Source of the DNA: Beijerinckiaceae bacterium
GTDB taxonomy: Bacteria; Pseudomonadota; Alphaproteobacteria; Rhizobiales; Beijerinckiaceae
Direction of reading: 5' to 3'
NCBI GenBank assembly: GCA_021324915.1
Contig: JAJPIC010000028.1
Span: forward strand, 1-64,000
Length of the DNA stretch: 64,000 nucleotides
Below are positions 24,151-32,311 of this stretch, piece after piece. Under the pieces are notes generated by a model. It did no database searches, was not told the origin of the DNA, and saw only the letters and a program-made list of their open reading frames with translations. The stretch's first letter is position 1; each line of letters opens with the position of its first letter. Both the position numbers and the translations under genes were made by a program.

Positions 24151-25995
24151 ATGGCTAGCGCGGCATTCACCGAAAAGGAAATCAGGTTCCTCGTCGAAAA
24201 GAACGCGGATGGGATCCTCGTCCTCGATGCAGAAGGAATCGTTCTCTTCGCCAATCCGGCGAGCGAACAGATTTTCGGCCGGGCGCCGGAATCTTTGATC
24301 GGCTCGCCAATCGGCGTCCCGCTGGTTAGCGGAGACACTTCGGAGATCGTCATCCACAAGCCCGGCGGAAAACACGTCGACGCCGAAATCCGCGTGGTCG
24401 ATACGTATTGGGACAATCGGCCGGCGCGCCTCGCCAGCATTCGCGATATTTCCAGGCGCAAGGCGCAGGAAGAGCAGTTGCGCCATTCGAGCAAAATGGA
24501 AGCCATCGGGCGGCTGACGGCCGGGATCGCGCATGACTTCAACAATCTTCTGACGGTTGTGCTCGGCAATCTCGAACATGCGCAGCGTCAGACCGACGAT
24601 GAGCGGCTCGCGGTCGCGCTCGACAATGCGGCACACGGCGCACGCTTGGCCGCGGTCCTTACGGAGAGACTTCTCGCATTTGCGAGAAAGAAGCCGCTCG
24701 AGCCGAAACTCGTCAGCCCGAACTCGATCGTTGCCGGAATGTCCGAGCTGCTTCAGCGCACTTTGGGAGACACGATCAATATTCGCACGGTGCTTGCCGA
24801 GGATCTGCACCGGGTCGAGGTCGACCAGACGGAGCTCGAAGCCGCCATCCTCAATCTCATCGTCAATGCGCGCGATGCGATGCCCTCCGGCGGAGAGGTG
24901 ATCGTCGAGACGGCCAATATCGAACTCGATCACGCCTATGCGGCGCGCGAGACGGAGATCGCGCCGGGACCCTACGTCATGATCTCGGTTACCGACAGCG
25001 GCGTCGGCATGTCGCCTGAAATCTTGCGCCAAGTCTTCGAGCCCTTCTTCACGACCAAAGAGGGCGGCAGAGGCACCGGTCTGGGACTGAGCCAAGTCTA
25101 TGGTTTCGTCAAACAAAGCGGCGGCCACGTGAAGCTCTATAGCGAGCCCGGCCACGGAACCATCGTCAAGATCTACCTTCCCAAAGCGATGGGCGATCCT
25201 TTCTCGCAGGAACCGTCCATCGAACAGACGGAGCCTCTTTCGACGGGGCACGAAACAATCCTTATCGTCGAGGACGACCCCGATGTGCGCGCTTATGCGG
25301 CAAGCGGCCTGCGCGGGTTGGGCTATAAGGTCTTCGAAGCCGGCGAGGCATCGTCGGCCCTTGAAATCATCGAGAACGAGCCGACGATCCAACTGCTCTT
25401 CACCGACCTCGGCCTGCCGGGCGGAATGGATGGAAAGGCTCTGGCCGCTTGCGCGCAAAGCATGCGCGAAGGGCTCAAAGTCTTGATCACGACCGCCTAT
25501 GCCGGAAGCGCCCTCGTCCACGAGGGGCGGCTCGATCCGGGGGTCGATCTCCTCAGCAAGCCGTTTACCCTCGGCTCGCTGGGCAGACGCCTGCGTGAAA
25601 TCCTCGATCGCCGCTCAAGCCGTAAGGCCGGATCGGCACGCGTCCTCGTAGCGGAAGACGAAGTGCTGCTGCGCATGTTCATAGCCGACAGCCTCGCCGA
25701 TCACGGCTACGAACTCGAACAGGCGGGAAGCTGCGCGGAGGCGATGGCCAAATTCCGCGCTCTATCGGGCGATCTCGCCGCCGCCATCATCGACCTCGGC
25801 TTGCCGGATCGGCCGGGCGACGAGCTCGTTGCCGAATTGCGGGCGGTAAGCCCTGACCTGCCGATCATCGTGACGACCGGGCTCAGCCAAGCGGACGTCG
25901 CGGCCCGTTATGTGCGGGATAGGCGCCTTCGGGTGCTCGGCAAGCCTTTTTCGCCTCAGGCTCTGGTTGACGCGTTGCGCGGATTGGTGGTCTAA
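24151..25995 (+). CDS. Hybrid sensor histidine kinase with PAS and two receiver domains, kaiBC-linked
   Basis: 614 residues from the ATG at 24151. The PAS domain (about 9-100) begins RFLVEKNADGILVLDAEG. The HisKA helix carries His128 (GIAHDFNNLLT) and the HATPase domain has N box LNLIVNARDAM, DSGVGM and GRGTGLGLS (about 225-345). Receiver 1 (about 369-485) has phospho-acceptor D419 and receiver 2 (about 496-612) has D548. There are no membrane segments, so it senses a cytoplasmic signal. The operon position after kaiC suggests it reads KaiC state, as SasA does in cyanobacteria, although it lacks the KaiB-like SasA sensor domain. No HTH output is present. Confidence 0.88.
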   Translation: MASAAFTEKEIRFLVEKNADGILVLDAEGIVLFANPASEQIFGRAPESLIGSPIGVPLVSGDTSEIVIHKPGGKHVDAEIRVVDTYWDNRPARLASIRDISRRKAQEEQLRHSSKMEAIGRLTAGIAHDFNNLLTVVLGNLEHAQRQTDDERLAVALDNAAHGARLAAVLTERLLAFARKKPLEPKLVSPNSIVAGMSELLQRTLGDTINIRTVLAEDLHRVEVDQTELEAAILNLIVNARDAMPSGGEVIVETANIELDHAYAARETEIAPGPYVMISVTDSGVGMSPEILRQVFEPFFTTKEGGRGTGLGLSQVYGFVKQSGGHVKLYSEPGHGTIVKIYLPKAMGDPFSQEPSIEQTEPLSTGHETILIVEDDPDVRAYAASGLRGLGYKVFEAGEASSALEIIENEPTIQLLFTDLGLPGGMDGKALAACAQSMREGLKVLITTAYAGSALVHEGRLDPGVDLLSKPFTLGSLGRRLREILDRRSSRKAGSARVLVAEDEVLLRMFIADSLADHGYELEQAGSCAEAMAKFRALSGDLAAAIIDLGLPDRPGDELVAELRAVSPDLPIIVTTGLSQADVAARYVRDRRLRVLGKPFSPQALVDALRGLVV

Positions 25996-26051
25996 CCGCA
26001 CTTGATCTGCGTCGCCGCACGCAGGATCGATCTTCGGAGGCCTCGCCTAGG

Positions 26052-26390
26052 ATGTCACGCCGGCCGCTTAGATCCATCTTGGTCCTGGCTTTCCTCGTGC
26101 TCGGCTCAGCTTGCGGCGCGCACGCGACAGGGACGGATATTGGCAAGCCCTGGCTCTTCGGCCGTGGCATCGCCTGCGATGCGAGCCTGCTGCCCTGGCG
26201 CTCCGTTTGGTTTGGACATTTTTCCGGCGGCCTTGCCACCTATCAGTCCGGGGCACCCGCCGCCTCCGTTATTTGGCAGGACCAAAAGCTCTGTTTCCCC
26301 TCGCGTCGTGAGTGCATGGCTTGGCAGCGCGCAGAACGGCGACGCTTTTCGGGGATTGAAGGCTACTGGACCTGCATGATCCTGCGCTGA
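26052..26390 (+). CDS. Small secreted protein of unknown function
   Basis: 112 residues with a clear Sec signal peptide (SRRPLRSILVLAFLVLGSACGAHA). The mature part of about 87 residues has four Cys (CDAS, LCFPSRREC, WTCMIL) and many Trp, which suggests disulfides. The cysteine in GSACGAHA could make it a lipoprotein, but the lipobox is poor. I do not recognise the family. It stands between the kai-linked kinase and a TerB gene on the same strand. Confidence 0.6.
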   Translation: MSRRPLRSILVLAFLVLGSACGAHATGTDIGKPWLFGRGIACDASLLPWRSVWFGHFSGGLATYQSGAPAASVIWQDQKLCFPSRRECMAWQRAERRRFSGIEGYWTCMILR

Positions 26391-26456
26391 TTCGTCCCGC
26401 GTGCCCTTCGACACCTCCACGCGCCGCCGGCGCGGAAATACCTATATGTGCAAGAC

Positions 26457-26954
26457 ATGTTCGATCGACTGAAGACTTTCATGGCCGAACTCGCCGGCAC
26501 GCCGGCGGCGCGCGAATTCGGCGAGGATGATTATCGGCTGGCGACTGTCGCCTTGCTGGTCCATCTCGCCAAGGCTGACGGGCCTTCCGACGCACCGGAG
26601 CGCCGGCGGCTGACCGAAATCATCGAGAAAAATTTCGGGCTCGATCCGGTCGAAACCGAGCGACTCATCCAATCGGCGGAGGCGAGCGACAAGGAAGCCG
26701 TCGATTTCTATCATTTCACCCGCGTTCTCTGTCGCACGTTCGATCAGGCCGGCCGGCTCAGGATCATCGAAATGATGTGGGAGATCGCCTTCGCCGACGG
26801 CGTCATCCACGAGGTCGAAGAGAATATCGTCGCGCGCATTGCCGAGCTTTTGGGCGTCTCGGCGCACGACCGGGTAACGCTGCGCCACCGGGTCGCGGTG
26901 CAGCCGGTGGGCACGCCATTTGGAGGGCCTTGGGCGGCCGCAGTCAAGGAATAG
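26457..26954 (+). CDS. TerB-family protein (tellurite-resistance-like / DjlA N-terminal-like)
   Basis: 165 residues, all helical, with the TerB pattern: LATVALLVHLAKADGPSDAPERRRLTEIIEKNFGLD, then FHTRVL-like FTRVLCRTFDQAGRLRIIEMMWEIAFADGVIHEVEENIVARIAELLGV. The paired acidic ADG and ADGVIHEVEE motifs resemble metal-binding loops of TerB. Function in alphaproteobacteria is unknown; no other ter genes are nearby. An in-frame GTG three codons upstream is an alternative start. Confidence 0.8.
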   Translation: MFDRLKTFMAELAGTPAAREFGEDDYRLATVALLVHLAKADGPSDAPERRRLTEIIEKNFGLDPVETERLIQSAEASDKEAVDFYHFTRVLCRTFDQAGRLRIIEMMWEIAFADGVIHEVEENIVARIAELLGVSAHDRVTLRHRVAVQPVGTPFGGPWAAAVKE

Positions 26955-27016
26955 TCCTGCCATAAACCTGCCGATGAATGCGCTCACCAAGCTCGGTCGA
27001 TTGGCGCGCGATCCTC

Positions 27017-27844
27017 ATGCTTCAAAGACTCAATTCTCGTAAAATCCTCGCCGTTCTCCACCAGGCGCATTCGAGCCCGGGCCGATTCGGACGCCTTCTT
27101 GCCGCGCTGGGATTCGAGCTCGACATCCGCCGCCCGCGCTTCGGCGATCCTCTACCGGCGACCCTCGCCGATTATGCCGGCGCCATCATCTTCGGCGGAC
27201 CGATGAGCGCCAATGACGAAGAGGATTGGCTGCGTCGCGAGATCGATTGGATCGGCGTGCCGCTGAAAGAGGACAAACCGTTCATCGGCATTTGTCTCGG
27301 CGCGCAGATGCTCGCGCGTCATCTCGGCGCCCGCGTCTTTTCTCATCCGGAGGGTAGGGTCGAGGTCGGCTATTATCCGGTAAAGCCCACAGACGATGGG
27401 CACGGGCTATGTGCCTGCCCATTTCCCAACCACGTCTATCAGTGGCATCGCGACGGCTTCGATCTGCCGCGCGGGGCGGCGCTGCTTGCTTCGGGGGAGG
27501 ATTTCGACGCGCAAGCGATCCGCTGCGGATCTGCCTTCGGCTTTCAGTTCCATCCCGAAGTCACCTACGCGATGATGTGCTGCTGGACGGTTCGCGGCAT
27601 CGATCGCATGAATCTGCCGGGTGCTCATCCCCGCCATCTCAATCTCGAGGGCTGGTACCGGCACGACGCCGCGGTGGCGCGCTGGCTCGATGCCTTTCTG
27701 CCGGCTTGGATCGAGGGGACCTCAGGCGCGCAGTCGCGCCAAGCGGCCACATCTCCCGAGACGCCCGCGCAGGGAGCGCAGATCCGCGGTCCGGCGGCTT
27801 TGGATCCCGGGTCGGCGCTGCGCGCCGTCCGGGAAAGCGCGTGA
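27017..27844 (+). CDS. Class I glutamine amidotransferase domain protein
   Basis: 275 residues from the ATG at 27017 (an ATG at 26978 in frame is possible). It has the GATase1 triad: nucleophile C93 in GICLGAQMLA, with H179 and E181 in FGFQFHPEV. FGGPMSANDEEDW is the typical oxyanion-strand region. This stand-alone subfamily (GuaA-like, gamma-glutamyl hydrolase-like) transfers or hydrolyses glutamine amide on an unknown acceptor. The C-terminal 40 residues are disordered. It converges with xerD, with stops 16 bases apart. Confidence 0.82.
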   Translation: MLQRLNSRKILAVLHQAHSSPGRFGRLLAALGFELDIRRPRFGDPLPATLADYAGAIIFGGPMSANDEEDWLRREIDWIGVPLKEDKPFIGICLGAQMLARHLGARVFSHPEGRVEVGYYPVKPTDDGHGLCACPFPNHVYQWHRDGFDLPRGAALLASGEDFDAQAIRCGSAFGFQFHPEVTYAMMCCWTVRGIDRMNLPGAHPRHLNLEGWYRHDAAVARWLDAFLPAWIEGTSGAQSRQAATSPETPAQGAQIRGPAALDPGSALRAVRESA

Positions 27845-27859
27845 CGTTGGAATTGGTGC

Positions 27860-28777
27860 CTAGTCCTCGTTCAGCGGATGGAGATCGCGCACCATCGCCT
27901 TCATCCGCTGATCGAGCACATGGGTATAGATCTGCGTCGTCGATATATCGGCATGCCCCAGCAATTCCTGCACGATGCGCAGGTCGGCGCCGTTCTGCAG
28001 AAGGTGACTCGCAAAAGCATGGCGCAGCACATGGGGGCTCACGCGCGATGCCGCAATTCCGGCCAAGGCTGCCACATCCTTGAGGTCGCGCGCGAAGGCC
28101 TGCCGGCTCAAATGTCCGCTTGCGTCCTCCGCCGGAAAGAGCCAAGGGCCGCCGCCCAGGCCCTTCTTCTCAAGGAAGCTGCGGTAGACCGCGATTGCGC
28201 GTTTTGCCGGATCGGAAATGGGCACGAGTCTTTCGCGACCTCCTTTGCCGCGGATGAGGAGAAGCGGCTCGGTGCGGCGCGCGGCGCTTTTCGGCAGCGC
28301 GACAAGCTCTGAGACGCGCAGACCCGTCGCGTAGAGGAGTTCGAGCAGGCAGGCGGTGCGCGCCGCGTGCAGCCGCGCTCTTTCGGTCTTTGCCGTTTCG
28401 ATCGCCGCCTGCGCAACACCGAGCAGGCGCTCGACTTCATCGATCGACAGAATCTTGGGCAGACGCGGGCCCCGGCGCGGCCCTTCGAGGATCAGGGCGG
28501 GATCGTCGCCGCGCAGGCCCTCCGCATAAAGGAAGCGATGAAACTGGCGGATCGCCGAGAGTCGCCGCGCGCTCGTCGTCGCCGAAAACCCGCGGCCCTT
28601 GAGGCTGCGCAGATAGGCCCTGATGCCGTCGGTATCGACGTTGAGCGCCGATTTGCCTGCCTTGCCGATCGCCGCCTGATAATCGGTAAGATCTCGCGTA
28701 TAGGCCTCGAGCGTATTGGCCGCCGCGCCGCGCTCCGCTGCCATCATCTCGAGAAAGGCGTCGCGCTCCCTCGACAT
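27860..28777 (-). CDS. xerD: Site-specific tyrosine recombinase XerD
   Basis: 305 residues from the ATG at 28777 (MSRERDAFLEMMAAERGA). The N-terminal SAM-like domain is at about 1-95. The catalytic domain has the complete set: R154 (ATGLRVSEL), K178 (RGKGGRERLVP), H249 and R252 (HVLRHAFASHLL), H275 (LLGHADI) and Y284 (TQIYTHV). It resolves chromosome dimers with XerC at dif under FtsK. Position next to aroK/aroB is the usual rhizobial context, so this is the housekeeping enzyme and not a mobile-element integrase. Confidence 0.94.
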   Translation of the reverse strand: MSRERDAFLEMMAAERGAAANTLEAYTRDLTDYQAAIGKAGKSALNVDTDGIRAYLRSLKGRGFSATTSARRLSAIRQFHRFLYAEGLRGDDPALILEGPRRGPRLPKILSIDEVERLLGVAQAAIETAKTERARLHAARTACLLELLYATGLRVSELVALPKSAARRTEPLLLIRGKGGRERLVPISDPAKRAIAVYRSFLEKKGLGGGPWLFPAEDASGHLSRQAFARDLKDVAALAGIAASRVSPHVLRHAFASHLLQNGADLRIVQELLGHADISTTQIYTHVLDQRMKAMVRDLHPLNED

Positions 28778-28784
28778 CGGGATC

Positions 28785-28928
28785 CTACTTGTTGAGACGC
28801 GCGGCCGGCACGTTCTGGATGATTTCATGCGGCTCAGGCGTGACGAAGGTGACGAGCGCGAGCATCGCGCCGTAAGCGAGGCCCGCAAGCAGCGCCACCG
28901 TCAGCAGGAGGCGAAAAAGACTCGGCAC
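28785..28928 (-). CDS. Small single-pass membrane protein upstream of xerD
   Basis: 47 residues from a GTG at 28928 with GGAGAGGG just upstream. The sequence has one membrane helix, FRLLLTVALLAGLAYGAMLALVTFV, then a short tail (TPEPHEIIQNVPAARLNK). A protein of this size and shape sits between aroK and xerD in many Hyphomicrobiales. Function unknown. It ends 8 bases before the xerD start and is co-transcribed with it. Confidence 0.75.
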   Translation of the reverse strand: MPSLFRLLLTVALLAGLAYGAMLALVTFVTPEPHEIIQNVPAARLNK

Positions 28929-29176
28929 CGCCCTCTCCGAATCGATCCGATTCTCGCTTGTTATACGGCCTCGGTTAAAGGCGTGCATCGCTTCGGCGGA
29001 GCGCCGGGACGGCCAAAGCGAGCCGGCCGTTCGGGCCGCGGCCGCTCGCAAGACGGGAATTTCCACAAAATCATATACAAAAACAACAGCTTACACCGCA
29101 GGCCCGGGGTCTCAGACCGAACCGGCGGCATCCGCACCGCTTAAATTGACGCGCTCGGCGTGTTACATCAGCGTCA

Positions 29177-30922
29177 ATGACCCTCGGAATTAAATCGAGC
29201 GACGGTGAAGAGCCGGATGCGCGCGCCGGCCGCCTCGTTGCGGCGCTCGGCCAGCGCACGATTGTCCTCGTTGGCCTCATGGGTTCTGGCAAGACGGCGA
29301 TCGGCCGGCGCCTGGCGCAGAAGCTGGGCCTCGAATTCGTCGATTCCGATCTCGAGATCGAGCGCGCCGCCGGCCTGACCATTCCGGAAATCTTCGCCCG
29401 TTATGGCGAACCTTATTTTCGGGACGGCGAGCGGCGAGTGATGGCGCGGCTGCTGACAGGGGGACCCTGCGTCGTGGCCACGGGGGGCGGGGCCGTGATG
29501 AGCGAGGAGACACGGGCGAAAATCCGCGAAACCGGCGTCTCGGTTTGGCTGAAGGCCGAGCTCGACATCCTCTGCCGGCGGGTGCGCAAGCGCAATCATA
29601 GGCCGCTGCTGCAGAATGTCGATACCGAGGCGACGCTCAAGCGGCTAATGGAGGAGCGCAACCCCATCTATGCGCAATCGGACATTGCGGTTGTCTCGCG
29701 CGAGGGACCGCACGATGCCGTGGTGGAGGACATTCTGGCCGGTCTCGAATCGCATCTCGGCAGCGGCCAATCGAGCGAGGCCCCGATGCCCGCCGCCGCC
29801 TTCGAGCGCGTGCCGGTAGATCTTGGGCCGCGCAGCTACGATATTCTGATCGGCGACGGCCTGATCGGCGAGGCAGGAGCGCATCTTCAGCGGCTCGCGC
29901 CGGGCGCTGCCGCGGCGATCGTGACGGACGAGAACGTCGCGCGCCATCATCTGGCCAATCTCGAATCGAGCCTCGAGGCGGCGGGCATCCGCCACCAGAG
30001 CTTCATGGTTCCGGCCGGGGAGGGATCGAAATCCTATGCAAGTTTCGAGCGGGTCTGCGACGCGGTCCTCGCCGGCCGGTTCGAACGCGGCGATTGCATC
30101 ATCGCCCTGGGCGGCGGCGTCGTAGGGGACCTTGCCGGCTTTGTCGCGGCGAGCGTGCGGCGCGGCATGCGGCTCATCCAAGTACCGACTTCGTTATTGG
30201 CGCAGGTCGATTCCTCGGTCGGCGGCAAAACGGGGATCAATTCTCCACACGGCAAGAATCTGATCGGCGCCTTTCATCAGCCGCTTCTCGTTCTGGCTGA
30301 CACCGCCGCGCTCGTCACGCTGCCGATGCGCGAGTTCCGCGCAGGCTATGCCGAAGTCGTCAAATACGGGCTCATCCGCGACGCGGGATTCTTCGACTGG
30401 CTCGAAGCCAACTGGCGCGATGTTTTCGCCGGCGGTCCCGCGCGGATTCATGCGATCGCCAAAAGCTGTGCGGCGAAGGCGGCAGTCGTCGCGGCCGACG
30501 AGTTTGAATCGGGCGAGCGGGCGCTGCTCAATCTCGGCCATACTTTTGCGCACGCTTTCGAACGACTGACGCATTATGATGGCGACCGCCTGGTGCATGG
30601 CGAGGCGGTTGCGATCGGCATGGCTTGCGCGTTCCGTTTCTCCGTCCGCCACGGCCTTGCCGGCGAGGCGGAAGCCGTGCGCGTCGAGAACCATCTCGTC
30701 GCCGCCGGCCTGCCTATTCATATCCATGACATTCCAGGATGGGATGCCGATGCGGCGGCCCTCATCGAGGCCATGATGCAGGACAAGAAAGTCAAGCGCG
30801 GTCAATTGACCTTCATTCTGGCTCATGGGATCGGCCGCTGCTTTATCGCGAAGAATGTCGAGGCCGACGATGTGCGCGCCTTTCTTTGCGACGAATTGAG
30901 GGAATCGCGCCGGACGCGGTGA
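29177..30922 (+). CDS. Fused shikimate kinase / 3-dehydroquinate synthase (AroK-AroB)
   Basis: 581 residues with no stop between two complete enzymes. Residues about 20-195 are shikimate kinase: Walker A GLMGSGKT (33-40), FVDSDLEIERAAG, GEPYFRDGERRV, VVATGGGAV and RPLL. Residues about 213-575 are 3-dehydroquinate synthase: LGGGVVGDLAGFVAA, VPTSLLAQVDSSVGGKTGIN, GYAEVVKYGLI, LNLGHTFAHAFE and HGEAVAIGM. A linker of about 20 residues joins them. In most Hyphomicrobiales aroK and aroB are separate neighbours; here they make one polypeptide, like part of the fungal AROM protein. Both active sites look intact, covering two non-consecutive steps of the shikimate pathway. Confidence 0.93.
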   Translation: MTLGIKSSDGEEPDARAGRLVAALGQRTIVLVGLMGSGKTAIGRRLAQKLGLEFVDSDLEIERAAGLTIPEIFARYGEPYFRDGERRVMARLLTGGPCVVATGGGAVMSEETRAKIRETGVSVWLKAELDILCRRVRKRNHRPLLQNVDTEATLKRLMEERNPIYAQSDIAVVSREGPHDAVVEDILAGLESHLGSGQSSEAPMPAAAFERVPVDLGPRSYDILIGDGLIGEAGAHLQRLAPGAAAAIVTDENVARHHLANLESSLEAAGIRHQSFMVPAGEGSKSYASFERVCDAVLAGRFERGDCIIALGGGVVGDLAGFVAASVRRGMRLIQVPTSLLAQVDSSVGGKTGINSPHGKNLIGAFHQPLLVLADTAALVTLPMREFRAGYAEVVKYGLIRDAGFFDWLEANWRDVFAGGPARIHAIAKSCAAKAAVVAADEFESGERALLNLGHTFAHAFERLTHYDGDRLVHGEAVAIGMACAFRFSVRHGLAGEAEAVRVENHLVAAGLPIHIHDIPGWDADAAALIEAMMQDKKVKRGQLTFILAHGIGRCFIAKNVEADDVRAFLCDELRESRRTR

Positions 30923-30939
30923 GTACGGGATCTTCGCCC

Positions 30940-32253
30940 ATGCACGGCGTGCACGCCGGTTCTTCGACGCTCGAGCTTTGGATAGCCGCTGCGATCGTCG
31001 TCTTTTGCATTTTGTTGGCCGCGTTCTTCAACGGATCGGAGACGGCGCTGACGGCCGCCTCGCGCGCCCGCATGCACGCGCTCGAGCGCGCCGGCGACCG
31101 TCGCGCGACGACGGTCAACCGATTGCTCGCCAACCGAGACCGGCTGATCGGCGCCGTGTTGCTCGGCAATACGCTCGTCAGCATCGGCTCCTCCGCTTTG
31201 CTGACCAGCGTGCTCGAAGAGCTCGTCGGCTATAGCGGCGTCATCTATGCGACGGGCGTGATGACCTTGCTCTTGCTGGTCTTCGCGGAAGTGACGCCGA
31301 AGACCCTGGCGATCAATTATCCGGACCGCGTCTCGCTTTTCGTCGCCCCCCTCATCCGCTTTTTCGTCACCCTGTTCGGTCCCATACTCGCGGCCGTGGA
31401 AACCATCGTGCAAGGCACCTTCAAGCTGCTCGGCATCGATACAAGCGTAAAGCACGCTCTGCTCTCCGGGCGCGAGGAGCTGAAAAGCACGGTCGATCTT
31501 CTGCATCTCGAAGGCGGCGTGCGGCGGGTGGAGCGGGATATGTTCGGCGGTCTCCTCGACCTGCGCGATCTTGTCGTCGAGGACGTGATGGTTCACCGCA
31601 CCAAGATGTATACGATCGATGCCGATCTGCCGCCGCGGGAATTCGTGCGCGAAGTCGTCGCCTCGCCCTATACGCGGGTGCCGATCTGGCGTGGCGAGCC
31701 GGACAATATCATCGGCGTCGTTCACGCCAAGGACCTGTTGCGCGCGATCGACAGATCGGGCGGCGATATCGCGCATCTGAAGGTCGATGCCGTGGCGTTC
31801 GAAGCCTGGTTCGTCCCCAACACGACGCGCCTCGAAGATCAGCTGCAGGCCTTCTTGCGACGCAAATCGCATTTCGCTCTCGTCGTCGACGAATATGGCG
31901 TGGTGCTGGGGCTCGTTACGCTCGAGGATATTCTCGAGGAGATCGTCGGCGAGATCGCGGACGAACACGATCAATTCGTTCTCGGCTTGCGCCAGAACCC
32001 GGACGGATCGGTGACCGTCGATGGCTCTCTGCCGATCCGCGACCTCAACCGTCTGATGAATTGGCATCTGCCGGACGAAGAGGCGACCACAATCGCCGGC
32101 CTTGTCATTCACGAGGCGCGTGCGATTCCGGAAATCGGGCAGGTCTTCACCTTCTACGACTTCCGTTTCGAAGTCCTGCGCAAAACGCGCAACCGGATCA
32201 CGTCGCTGCGCGTGACGCCGGTGGGTCCGCCCAAGGAGGAAGAAGAGGGCTAG
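30940..32253 (+). CDS. CorC/HlyC-type membrane protein (CNNM-CBS-CorC_HlyC)
   Basis: 437 residues from the ATG at 30940; a GTG at 30919 overlapping the aroKB stop is an alternative. A DUF21/CNNM membrane domain (about 10-200) has AAFFNGSETALTAASRARMHALERAGDRRA. Two CBS domains follow (LRDLVVEDVMVHRTKM onward, about 205-335; DEYGVVLGLVTLEDILEEIVGEI). A C-terminal CorC_HlyC transporter-associated domain ends the protein. Family members take part in Mg2+/Co2+ efflux or homeostasis; the hemolysin name is historical. It is probably co-transcribed with aroKB, as in relatives. Confidence 0.88.
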   Translation: MHGVHAGSSTLELWIAAAIVVFCILLAAFFNGSETALTAASRARMHALERAGDRRATTVNRLLANRDRLIGAVLLGNTLVSIGSSALLTSVLEELVGYSGVIYATGVMTLLLLVFAEVTPKTLAINYPDRVSLFVAPLIRFFVTLFGPILAAVETIVQGTFKLLGIDTSVKHALLSGREELKSTVDLLHLEGGVRRVERDMFGGLLDLRDLVVEDVMVHRTKMYTIDADLPPREFVREVVASPYTRVPIWRGEPDNIIGVVHAKDLLRAIDRSGGDIAHLKVDAVAFEAWFVPNTTRLEDQLQAFLRRKSHFALVVDEYGVVLGLVTLEDILEEIVGEIADEHDQFVLGLRQNPDGSVTVDGSLPIRDLNRLMNWHLPDEEATTIAGLVIHEARAIPEIGQVFTFYDFRFEVLRKTRNRITSLRVTPVGPPKEEEEG

Positions 32254-32311
32254 GGCGGGATGCTTTCGCTCAATGTGTGATGGGAGCCGCTCTCGCGACT
32301 GGGCTCACGCT

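Noticed and set aside
27860-28777. XerD-like recombinase as an integrase marking a mobile element
   Set aside because: Its context (small membrane gene, aroKB) is the housekeeping xerD locus and there are no att repeats or cargo genes.
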